A DNA stretch of 64,000 nt, taken from Thelonectria olida (taxonomy: Eukaryota > Ascomycota > Sordariomycetes > Hypocreales > Nectriaceae). The stretch lies in NCBI GenBank assembly GCA_020736575.1, contig JAGPYM010000004.1, positions 1 through 64,000 on the forward strand, given 5' to 3'. Each line of letters begins with the position of its first letter. Position 1 is the first letter of the stretch. Below, piece by piece: positions 11,578-22,416 of the stretch. Position numbers and translations under genes: made by a program. The notes beneath the pieces were generated by a model that was given only the letters and a program-made list of their open reading frames with translations, did not search any database and was not told where the DNA came from.

Positions 11578-12539
11578 GTTGGAAAGCGGGACTCTGTGAG
11601 CTTCAACACAGGCAGACGCACAGAGCAGAGGTTATAGGGAATTCCGCTTCGAGATGCGGCGAGTCGACACAGTCAAAGTGGGAGATCGAGGCGATGCGAT
11701 GCGAAGTGACGCAGTCCGGCGTCTGTCGTTGTCTGAGGAGCGAGGGCCCAAGACCACCAACCTGGCCAAAGGTAGGTACGCAGTACGTACTGCAGTGTGG
11801 CTCCCACAGCCATGTGTGAGGCGGCTCGGGCACGTGGTTTCTTTACTAAAAGCAGTCAAGGGCAAGGAGTTGGCACTGTGAGGGCTACCCATTGGCGCAG
11901 TCTGGGCCCCATTAACGACGTCAACGGGCAGCTCGGTCCAAATTTCGCACAGCCCACTACCAGTGACCCCTGGAAAGACGCATCGTTCCACTCTTTAATA
12001 CATGGAGGAATGAGGTGTAATTTAGCGCTGCGACTTCCCGCCGACCTGGCAACTTGGCAATTGGCACAGGGCCACCAAGTTGGCGGCATGGAATAGGGTA
12101 CGTTATTCGTGGCCTAGGTAGAGAGGTAGGTATTCGGAAATGCAACAAGAACGACCCCAGCCTCCTTGATTAGAGGCTACACAGTCAATGCCATCAGATA
12201 TTATGCCATTGAGGCTTTTACTGAAGTGTTTGCCATAAAGGGGAGCATGGATTAAGGGGGGGGGGGGGGAAGACATATATTACCATCAAGGAGAGTCAAT
12301 TCTCAGCCAAGTCAATCAAATGTATAGGTACCTAGAATAGCCTAAGCGCCGTTCCCTCTCCGCATACCTTATGCATGCGAACGTCTACATCATCTCGCAG
12401 GCAACAGACTCACACCAACCCTCTTGGCCAGATAGTTACCTACCTAGTCGTGAATCTCCCAGTCGTCTATAGACATAACTCATGTAATTACGCGCCCGGC
12501 TCTAAAATCCAGAGTATCCCTTCGTTTGGGTGTACTCGT
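11578..12539. other. Intergenic region, SLA1 upstream
   Basis: No supported gene. It contains a 14-base G run at 12256-12269 and an AGGTACCT palindrome at 12326-12333. Confidence 0.6.
12256..12269 (+). repeat. Poly-G tract (14 G)
   Basis: Fourteen consecutive G between ATTAA and AAGAC, in intergenic DNA. Length is prone to sequencing error. Confidence 0.9.
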
Positions 12540-15500
12540 TTATGGCGTCTCTAATCCGAGGATATCGGGGGATGGAGGCTTTCCCTCATGCGCTTGGCCC
12601 AAATTTCGAAAACTCCCAGTTCGCTGTCCACGGGTAAAAACGCCAGGGAAAATCCTAGGATCGCTGCCGGACAGATGCAAATCCGCCATGCCGTCACTGG
12701 ACCAGGCTTGCTGGTCACGGGATGTGATGCCTGTTGGCGATCCCATAGTTGCGAGCACTGGTGATGCTACTGTTGCCTGATCTCCAAACATAGCGCCTCC
12801 CACCACAGAGGCTGAAGGATCTGCCGGTTTGATGCCTGTTCCAGCTGTTCTAGCCTCCTGACTTGCATCAAAGTTGACATATCGACTCAGTCTAGGCACC
12901 CAAATGTGTTAGCAACATGCCACCGTCGAAGGTATAGCGTTGAAGCTGCACTTACACTTCTCTTTCCTGCATCAAAGTGAAATATCTGAACTCCTCTCTA
13001 CGATCTGGGATATTGGTTTTCACCATGGCATTCCCTTCCTTACCAGGCTTTTGGCAGCCAGGGCCGAGCCACTGCTCCTTGACGGAGAGCTCATATCCGC
13101 TTTGTTTGACCGAGTTTTTTGCCAGCTCACACATGTCCACCGGGCTGAGTTTGTAGATTTGTGCGGCCACGGCGTATTCTTCAATCAGCGGTTCTTTTGT
13201 AAAGGCAAATTGCAAGGGGTCGTCAGTGGAGAGGGACACATTTAGACCACGCTTGAAGTACTGATGGAAGGGATTGCGCTCGTACGCTAGGAAAAGCGCG
13301 TTATTGCTTAGTGGCGACATGGCGATTCCAATTTGTTCGAGGTAGAAAATGTACTGCAAGAGTGGTACTTTGCGAAGCAGTAATCCGTGGCTGATGCTAT
13401 GACAGCAAAGAGCTGAAACTGCCAGATGCTCGCTGTCGCCAGCTTCTCCGCAGTGCGGTCGCAAAACGAAAGTGTTGAACCCACGCTTCTTGCGCCAATA
13501 GTTCACTGACGCCATGTTTGAGAACAGATAATAGATCCAATAACTGTATGGCGGGTTTTGTTTCGTATCCCATACCTTTGGCACAGGGAATTTCTTGAAA
13601 AGACGGCGTTCCACCTTGCTTTCATCGTCAACGCTGTCGAACCCAATGACTCGCTGAAGGAAAACATGCAGTTTGGGGTGGCTCGATGGGTCCTTGGTCA
13701 CCTCAAACAACGGCTGGAACAAGTTCCTGACCACTTGCTCAAACGTCTCCATCAGGCCGCTAGCCTTGTACACATCATACAATCTGGGGATCTGAATGAG
13801 CCAACGGACGTTGTGCGAGAACAACTTGTTGTCAACAACCCAAGCAGCGAGCTTGTCCCATTCATCAATCGACTTGCCGTAAATGGAGATACGCCACTCC
13901 ACCATCTGATATTTGCTTGACTCGAGATCTGCAATGACTTCTTTCGTGATCTCGGCTAGGTATCGACCATGAATAAAGTTGTCCGTTTTGAGGAAGATGG
14001 TTCGAAGTCGAGACTCGCCAATCGGGTTATACTTGAGATTGAACTTGTCAAACCGATGGAAAGAGTCCGTGTGAGCCTATTCTCGTCAGTTTCACACCTC
14101 AAACTTAACTACTTTGTAAATGAGTAAAAGAAACACTTACATGCATATCCAGTGTATCGATGCTCAAGTCGTAGGCGGTCAAGTTGATACTAGCAAACAC
14201 CTCAGCTAAGGTGAGATGTCTGCCATCACGGAAGAGCACAACTTCATTGGGGAACTTCTTCATCTTGCTCTTGATGAAGCGTAGGAGATGCTTCTGGTTC
14301 ATACACGCTGAATGGTGAACGTGAGTATCCACTTTGCGGACGTTGTAGAAGTCTCGATGAGGCACTTTCTTGCAGTCGGCTGTTTCCTGGTATTCATTCA
14401 GTAGCACGTAGAGATTGAACTTGCCCTCCAAATATTGAAGACGGCGAAAAGCAAAGCTCTTGCTCGGTCCATCCGAAGAGACGTTGAGGATATCATCCAG
14501 GTCCATGTAGAACTCTCTAATGGTGGGAACTTGAATGGCGGGCGACTGAGAACTTTCATCCTCGAAAACCTGATAGACTCCACTGTCATCGAGTTTGAAC
14601 GTCATGCCATCATCTCCTGGCAAAGGAAACAAGTCGCCCATATCGAAGTCCTCTCCAATATCCTGGCCAGGCTTCCGTCTCCTGGTGGGCCTTTTCGTAT
14701 CCTGAGAACCGCGAGTGGGTTGCGAATCGTCTTTCGCACCGTTCCATGGCTCGCGGCCTTGGGTAGAAACGTGGTCGGGATGACCAGTCTGGCCATCGGA
14801 AGCCTGCTTCCAGGCTGGCTGTGGAGGAGGGGGGTAAATGTCCCATTCTGGATCATCCCTAGGGTTGTCATTGGGGCCTTGGAATGACAGAGCGATGTAC
14901 TTGCGTCTAACATCCAGAATTCGCTGGATGTTTTGACAAATAGCACTCAGCTCAGTCGTGATGTGAGGCTCCGTGTCGAAGAGGCCACTGCCCGTGAACA
15001 CAGGATTGGAGCTTTCGGGAAGCTTGACGCCTGGCTGTCCCTGGCTGACTTGAGCGGGGATTGAAGAGAGGTGGTCAGCATGGATGGTGTCCTGTTGCAT
15101 ATGTGTATTTTCTGCCGGTTCCATAGTTGAGGTCTTGTCAAGGATCGAATCAAACGTCTCTTGTCCTGGCCCGCTAGAGTCTTGTCGGCGAGGGTCCAGG
15201 TCGAGGACCAAGGAATCAGCGCCATACTCGGTGGCTGGATGAGAACCCGAAGCAACCACAGGGCTGCCAAGGGGGGTCGACTGGGAGGCTGGATGGGCGC
15301 CATTGCGAAGGTCGACCTTGCTCCGGTGATAGAATGCTTTCGCGTCCGTCTGGCTCATCTGGCGCTCTGCAACAGGATCGTAGAAAGTGGTTCGTCGGGG
15401 AAGGTCTCGGGGAAGCATGCCTTCTTCAAGGTCATCATCGTCGCTATCGTTGGATGACTCGGCATCACGGTGTGCCTCGTCATAGGATGCGCCGTGCCCC

Positions 15501-15737
15501 GTCACACTAGAATCTCGCGCTTCTTCTCCCTCCTCGTCCGACTCTCTTGTCCGCACGGCTAGCGAGGTGGGTTGTTCGTTGTCAAAGATGGCGTGGCCTA
15601 TGGATAGTGCAAGGTTAGCAACCGAGATGGTGATTTTCTTTCAATTCCCAAGCTTCTTGACCCCTCCCCCGCGAGCGAGCTAAGGGGGAGAAGCTGTGTT
15701 TGCGGATGAAGTAGGGGTAATCGAACATACCTGCCAT
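12540..15737 (-). CDS. AMD1: AMP deaminase
   Basis: Exons 15731-15737, 14141-15597, 12956-14076 and 12540-12891 give 978 residues. The first exon is only 7 bp (ATGGCAG, then GTATGT), but phase and the sequence MAGHAIFD that results support it. The first 260 residues are acidic and disordered. The catalytic domain shows the zinc-binding histidines in [31 protein letters not shown] across the third exon junction, [10 protein letters not shown], and the family motif [10 protein letters not shown]. The last exon adds a Ser/Gly/Pro-rich tail after LSRYVNF. The enzyme converts AMP to IMP and ammonia in the cytosol and keeps adenylate balance. The length is near that of fungal AMP deaminases with long N-termini. 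Confidence 0.95.
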
Positions 15738-16907
15738 GGCGATGGCCAAAGAAATATGGACAAGGTAAAGCAGAGCGTAGCTGATGGTGACTAGCGAGTG
15801 CGAAATGGTAGAGAAGTCGAGGGAGGGTTGGACGGTCAGACGCTGAGGATGGAGAAGGAGTGGATAGGTACGAAGTCGATGATTTGGTGCGACGTCGGTG
15901 AGCAACGTGTTTTCGTACCGAGTTGTCAAGGAGGGGACGTGATGTGACGTAATAAGGGCACCAACCAAATCGGAAGGGAAGCCCTGGATTTGGTGGACAG
16001 GAGGTCTTGAGTTTGTGTTGCACGGATGTTCCTTGTTGTCGTGTTGATGTGTTCAAGCCTTCGTGATCCCTTGAAGAGAATAGAAGCAAGTTACCAACCT
16101 AAGGTACTAAGATAACTCCCCGCACATGCAAAGAATCCAACCCGTGGGAGTTGAGGTCTGTCTCAATGCGCTAGGTAGGTGCCGGTACCGCCCTTATGGA
16201 AGGTGCCGATGCCCGATGAATTGACAAAGACCCACTCGGGGTTTTAGAAACGGGTCAACTCCAGCCGAGCGTTGGTGCTAACTTGGGTACCTTTCGTTGA
16301 TAACCCATTGACCAATAGAAGTGCATACCTAGACAGCTTGTTCAGTTCAAGTTTAATAGTAGGCAATTGAAGGGGCAGGTTCTCAGGCCGTCTCCTGGAT
16401 TAGAGGATGTTTATCACTTTCGGCATTTGAAAATAGGGCTAGAGTAATTTATACTATAAATCTTTCATTTATCCTTTATAAGTACTAAAGCACCTTATAA
16501 AAGAAATATTATAAAAAGGTAAAAGTATATTTTTATTTAAATAATAGTATGAAAAGAGTTTAATTAACTATTTGTTATAAGTAAATTTATATTAAATTTT
16601 AAAAACTAATTCTTATAATATAAAACTGGCATCTTTGTAGAACCTTTTCACGCCCACTGCAGTACAGTTAGATGCCTTTTCCATCCCTCTTACATAGGTA
16701 GGTACCTACCTACCAACCTACCCTATCCTTACTAACCTACATACATATAACTATCACCCACAAGGACCAGAAATTATACTAAGATCGTTAGGAAATAAAT
16801 CACGTGATGCTGGTTTGCTCGTGGACTGCTGATCCATTTTCCCACCACGTTCGCCTACTTTGACGCCTCCAATTTTGACCCAATATCAACCCGCCAACTT
16901 CCTAATC
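15738..16907. other. Intergenic region with AT-rich island
   Basis: No supported gene. It has AMD1 upstream sequence, an AT-rich island at about 16436-16626, and a palindromic stretch of TAGGTAGGTACCTACCTACC type at 16694-16714. Confidence 0.7.
16436..16626. other. AT-rich island, possibly a RIP-degraded relic
   Basis: In 16441-16620 I counted 26 G or C in 180 bases (about 14%), whereas flanking DNA is near half GC. TpA steps dominate. No open frame or terminal repeats are visible. Strong AT bias with TpA enrichment in a Sordariomycete is what repeat-induced point mutation of an old repeat would leave; that origin is inference. Confidence 0.6.
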
Positions 16908-18144
16908 CTAACGGATGGGCATTTTCACAATGTCTGAAGATGCAGAAGCATCTCGATTCCCATGATGTATACTGATCTCCACCGTCTTCTTGATGGCATT
17001 TCCTCCATCCGGACTCACGGCCAACTCTCTCTCCTGTCTCTCTAGTATTTCTTGCTTTGACGAGGACGACGAGTTAACACTGTCCACCTCCTGCTGACAT
17101 CTATTCTCTTGAATCCCATCCCACACTGAGAACGGCGGCGCTTCGTTTCCTCCTGAAGAATAGAGTCTTTCGTGCCGAGACGGCCGTCGGTTGGCAAGCT
17201 GGAATGAAGAACTTTCCGGGTTATTCACATTGTTGTTATTGTTGCTCGAAAACGCCAACTTGGAAGCAAGTATGTCGATACTGTGAATGAGTACGTCAGC
17301 ATACCGTTTGACCTCCTGGGTGTATGCATGTGACATGGGCTCACAAGATCATGACCGGGAAGAGACACTCCAGCGTGTAGAAGAAATGATCAATCTGGCT
17401 TGTAAGAGTCGTGGCCTTCTGCACAGAGGGCTGAAAGAAGTAGATGACGGCTCTTGTGATACCGATGATGGCCAACGTTGCCAGCCGAATCTCGGTGCTT
17501 CGCATCAGATGTTGAAAGAGTGTCGACTTCAAGGAGGCCTCCTGCGAGATTCTTTTGGCCGAAGTGAACTTTCTGATCAGGAAGTAGGCGCCGAGGCACT
17601 CCACCAAGGCGATAGAGACGAAGTAGCCAATGTGCAGCCCGTTTATCGTTGACCTCAGGATCGAATGGCCTGCAAGAATGACTTTGACGCGAGCAACTAG
17701 GATGCACAGTCTGAGAGCAAAGATGACGACAATGAGAAACCAAAACAGGGCTATGAAGATGATGCGATCGCGACTGCGGAGTATGCGGACCAGAATCGCA
17801 TAACTATAGAACGAGATTCCCACCTCTTGGACCTAAGTATGACTATTGAGCAAAGGGACCTAGCAGCGGAAGTTCAAGCGAAACACTCATACCATCCATA
17901 AGATATCGGCAACGGCCGAGGCAGCAGCCGAGTTTGCAACCGGATATCCACCAAAGTTGTAGTAGTAGCACAGGCCGTTGGCGACGGCGCCAGAAGCAGA
18001 CGTGATGATGGGGATGAGAGAGATGGGGGAAAGGCTGGTAATACCGACGACAGTCATGCCGAACAAGACATTTCCTATCCCGATGGTGCTGAGGATGGCC
18101 CAGCTGGACTGGAAGTACACAGCCACTTCGAAGTCGTCAGACAT
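16908..18144 (-). CDS. Uncharacterised multi-pass membrane protein
   Basis: Exons 17893-18144, 17345-17832 and 16908-17280 give 370 residues, all joins in phase (introns 60 and 64 bp). I see about seven hydrophobic segments, at residues 16-34, 37-56, 75-93, 106-128, 143-165, 190-210 and 225-245. Charged loops separate them, with motifs such as AKRISQEASLKSTLFQHLMR before the sixth. After residue 250 the tail is polar, with an Asn run (NNNNNVNN) and a Ser run, and is probably cytosolic. I do not recognise the family; the layout could suit a fungal receptor-like or integral membrane protein of unknown role. The first ATG in the open frame is at 18144; the frame is open further upstream without ATG. 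Nearest neighbours give no functional hint. Confidence 0.75.
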
Positions 18145-19844
18145 GGTCGAGTCGAGCAGGTTTGCGCAAACCGAAGCATCGGATCCAAGACATGAGCCAG
18201 TGGAACCCGTATCGGTATATATGTCTCGACCTCCAGTCAGTTGACGGAGAGCGAGACAGGGATACAAAACGTATTTCTACCTGATTCGCCTCCATCTTGA
18301 CACCATCCCCCAACACGACAAGACCCGGACCAGCCAGTTGACTGAACTACCTAGTTACAGGCTGAATGCGTTCGTCTAACAGAGCACACACACACACACA
18401 CACACACTCACTCACATCGGACAAGGGGCCACAACTCGGATGCGCACCAACGAGAACTGGGGGTTGAAATTAATCGACGCATATGCGGGGTTCTCTTGGG
18501 GAAGCCTGACGGGGAGGATTCTGGGGGCGGGGCCGAAGCATGGCCAGCCTTGTGAGCCAGGGTCCGTCAGTCTCTTTGATTCGAGCCTTTCTAAACGAAG
18601 TCTTCTTTGGTCCTGGCGATGCGCGGGGGAACATGTGGACGCAGATATCCCCGGGTTGAGTTACATCCAAGTGGGCTCATGTTCCCCCCAAACTTGTCAA
18701 GCATGGTGTCAACTGGTCCTCGGACATCATCAACGGGCGTCGCTACACATGACCCCAGAACCAACCGTGGCCCAACCCTGATCGCTTGACTCAGCTCTTA
18801 CATGAAAAAATGAAAGGGGTACGAGGGATGCAGAAGGGCTTCTCCCTGCTGCGGCTTCGCCCAGCGGCACTCGGCCGAGGTTGGGCAGTCGTCACCAAGT
18901 CTTTGACTTTTCGCACGAATCAACTGCATTCTATCTACAGCCGTAAGAGATTCGTTTCTGTCCAGTTACACAAGTTGTGTTAGACGCAGTGAAGGTAAAA
19001 TTACGCCCCAGCACCGCCACTAGTCTCTTCCACGTTTGGAAAATGTGTGTTGAGGCACTCACTCATCGAGACACAGCCCCTTTACCAGAACAACTCTCCC
19101 ATGCCTCTTTCTCTCCCCATGTTGAATCTAAAAATGCAAGAGAGCAAAACTCTGCTCCGGACCTCACGAGACTCTTCCCCGGGCGCCGAAGTAACCCCGC
19201 TTGTTCATGGACAGCTCCAACCAACACTCACATACTATCCTTCCTAGGTTACGCAGGGCTACGTGTGCCTCGCCCAACTTCTTCCCCGTGCGCCTCCTTT
19301 TCAGTACGAAGCGTATGTACCTTTTGGAGTAAGTGGGATTTCTCCAAAAGAGTGTCGAGATCATGAGAGCATCCGACGTTCAACGATACAAGTCCGGATT
19401 TAACTCTCCCTATTAAGCTGCTTCAGTACTGAAACTCCCTCTTTTACCCCCAACTTTGCTACTATATACGAACGCCCATCTAGCCTTGGCCGACATGCAG
19501 AACCCAAGGCCAAATCAAGTCGTGTCTTGAGACTTGCGAGTATCCATGTCACTGGTCAGCATTGCCTGCACCTCTCCAACCTCGGGAGAGGGTCGACTCT
19601 CGTCAGCTTAGGGTTGACATCGCCATGAAATTTTAACGCTTTCCGAACAAGTCTAACGAAATCCTTATCCATCCTTCTTCTATAGAGTCTTCTCTTTCTT
19701 TCTTCGTTCATTCGTTCTCTCGTTTAAGACGCATCAAATATCTAGCTCCTGGATACAGACCACCACAAAGAATCCCTGTTCCGTCTATTTGTATTAAACA
19801 CAAGCTCAAATGAATCACATACCCTCTTCTCCTTACCCCGTCTA
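18145..19844. other. Long intergenic region
   Basis: No supported gene in 1.7 kb. Open frames at 18440-18781 and 18977-19366 have no coding features. It contains a (CA)n run at 18385-18407. Confidence 0.6.
18385..18407 (+). repeat. (CA)n microsatellite
   Basis: Eleven CA units followed by CTCACTCAC, in the upstream region of the multi-pass membrane protein gene. Confidence 0.95.
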
Positions 19845-21296
19845 TCAGCTAGCCTTTCCATCACGTACTTCATCATCCACTTTCGGCTCCTCCACCACCA
19901 CGGCCTTGCGCTTCGTGCCGACGGTGTACAACCCGCCAGCACTGAAGACGACAATGGCACCAAACATGGTACCTGGGGCCAAGCGGTTTCCAAACAACCA
20001 GATACTAAGCAGAAGACTGACGAGCTTCCTGATATTAAGAACAATGGTGACAGTCAGGGCAGTTGAGACCGCCGCGAGGAGGTTGACGCCACGAATGCAG
20101 GCGTACTGAGTCAAAACATTGGTGATGAGGTAAATGAGTTGACCTGGGATTGGGAGCATATCTGAGGCAATGCTCAGAGGACCTGGCATCCGCAAGGGCG
20201 GGCTCGTACAGAGATGGGCTAGGTTCCGGACCATGGAGGGAGCGAAGGGTAAGAAGAGAGGGAGGGAGAGGGCATGAGAATAGAACAGGTTCTCGCGCCA
20301 TTGAGGTCCGAACTTGGCGTATGTGGCCTCGGTGTATAGGCCCATGATGGCCGAGAGGACTTGAGCGACAAAGAGAATGATGAGACCAGTGCTGAATGCT
20401 GGACGGTCGCTCTTTTCTGCTGATCCCTATGTGCTGTTAGTAAGGGCGGAAGCACAACGGTTCACTCATAGAAACTGCTCAGAGTGACTTGCCTTGGCTT
20501 GAGAATCCGACCAAGCGGCTAGGATTACTCCCAGTGTCAACAGGACGACGGCGACCATCTGGGTACGAGTGTATCTCTTCCCGTAGAGGTAGCCGGCAGC
20601 CATGGTAGTAATGCTTCCACCAGAACGAAGGATGATGTGAACAGGCACCGAGATATCGTAGCTGAAGGCATGGTTGTTGAGGACGTTGATGGTAAAGAAC
20701 AGAACAATGTTCACCATCCAGCGTCGGAGAGGGACCTTGTTGGGGGCAAGGCCGTAAGGGCTGGATCTGTCATATTGGGCGATGTAGCCGGTGACGGCCA
20801 CGAAGAGGAATTGCACAAAGGTCAAGAGAGTACCTATAATGCTTGGTTAGTCGAGTCCTTCAGGAGTCGATGGGCTAGTGTGAGGGAACATGCCGCTTGT
20901 TGGCTCAAAACTAGGTACATGTCAGTCAGCGTCTAGATGCCAGATATGGCATGCCGGGGGAAGCCGGGGCTGGACTCACTTAATGATGGCTTCAAGAGCG
21001 TAAACCTGTCGACATGCCAGTCAGTCACAAGCCCAGCCAGACGCAGACAGAGTGTGTCCAAAACAAGAAGAATACATATAAAAGAAAAGAAAACCACATA
21101 CATTGGAACAGCATCCGCCAAAAATCAGGCCCAGCATAACGGCGGCGGACATCAGCGACGGCCCCATCTCGTGAGCGAAGCGCTGGGCCAACGTCCGGCC
21201 AGAGTCAGGCTCCATGACGTCCAGCTCCCCGAGGCGTTTGCCCGTCATGTCTGGAGCGTGTGTCGCCTTTCTCTCCCGGAGTTGGGCTGTCGACAT
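19845..21296 (-). CDS. YEA4: UDP-GlcNAc-type nucleotide-sugar transporter (UAA family, Yea4-like)
   Basis: Five exons, 21102-21296, 20980-21005, 20894-20910, 20493-20833 and 19845-20426, give 386 residues. Two exons are tiny (26 and 17 bp). Together they restore the family segment CCSNVYALEAIINFEPTSGT before LLTFVQFLFVAVTGY. Introns 20834-20893 and 20427-20492 need GC donors (GCATGT and GCAAGT); no GT donor keeps the frame. About ten membrane helices are visible. The late block STALTVTIVLNIRKLVSLLL and LFGNRLAPG are the UAA-transporter signature. The family carries UDP-N-acetylglucosamine into the ER or Golgi lumen, in yeast for cell-wall chitin. The C-terminus is charged and ends KAS. UDP-GlcNAc rather than another sugar is the best match, not proof. 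Confidence 0.88.
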
Positions 21297-22416
21297 TCCC
21301 GTAGATGTCGACGAGACGAGGTCAAAGGGGGACGAGGCGGCGCGGCTTCAAACTAGCGCAGCAGCAGACAGACAACGAACGGATCGGAAAGACGGGAGAG
21401 GCCGAGAGGGCGAAAGGGGACAAAGTACCAGGTACGCGCTCACACAACGACGACCAGCGAGACAAGAAGGTATTGGGTTCCGTCGGCAGGTTAATGCGAG
21501 TGCTGCTGGGCATTTATTGGGTCAAGGTAGTTAAGCATTGCGGCTGTGCTGCCGAGAGGACACGCTACCTTACAAGGTTAGCGCAACACCACGAATTTGA
21601 GCCCCAGCCCGTTCAGTTCAACCAACCCCCAGACTCGAGACGCCAGCAGCAGCAACAACTTCAGCTCAATGCAGCCTCACATCTTCTCCGCATCCAGTCT
21701 AACTCGCACCTGTCAAAGAGACGTCAGACCCTGTCCATCCCCTCTAGCCCAAACCTACAACTACAGCAGCTATCCGTCACATCCAATGCCTGACAGCTGC
21801 GTACCCCCGAAACCCAAATGTGCAACCTACCTACCTACCTCAGCTTCTTCTCGTGTGCCTCAACCCCCTGAGCAGGGAATTACTCATCAAACATCGCCAC
21901 ATCTCATCACGCACGCACACACGCTTAACTTCCCATTGGAGTGGTATTTTTTCTTTCTTGATTCTCGAATAGCCTCTTCTCTTTGCGTGGTTTCTGCTAC
22001 ACGTCACGAGCAGACGCCGTCCCAGGCACGCACGTCTGTCGCACATATTGCGAGTCCATCCGCCCTTGTAGGCTGGCTGAAACATCGCCATCCGCTCTCC
22101 GGCCTGGTACCAGGCCACTGCTCTCCTCTCCATTTGCCATCGTCCCCATGCCCTACTGTGTCCTTCGACACAATGTTGGTTGTCTGGCTTCTCTTCTAAA
22201 TATAGTTGGCTGCTCATGGTTCGTAATCGCTCGCTGTGCATCCCAGGAAACCTCCATGTCTTGTCTCGGGCAGAACAAGCCCAGCTCCCCATCGAATACG
22301 TGGTCATGGACTCTCCCAGGCTGCCTCGAATGTGCATTTCCCCCATCCAGGCAAAATTACCTTTTGACTCCGCCCACGCTTTCAGTCACCTGCGAGATGA
22401 ACGCCGTTGTCCTGAT
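21297..22416. other. Intergenic region, YEA4 upstream
   Basis: No supported gene. The 200-codon plus-strand open frame at 21597-22199 has no conserved features, and I treat it as chance. Confidence 0.55.

Noticed and set aside
16694..16714. TAGGTAGGTACC palindrome as a terminal inverted repeat of a transposon
   Set aside because: I found no matching partner at the other side of the AT-rich island and no target-site duplication.
18440..19366. Open frames in the long gap before YEA4
   Set aside because: No coding bias, motifs or splice support; stops are simply sparse in this GC-balanced DNA.
21597..22199. 200-codon plus-strand open frame
   Set aside because: Low-complexity Ser/Pro composition, no conserved motif, and an equally long frame on the opposite strand.
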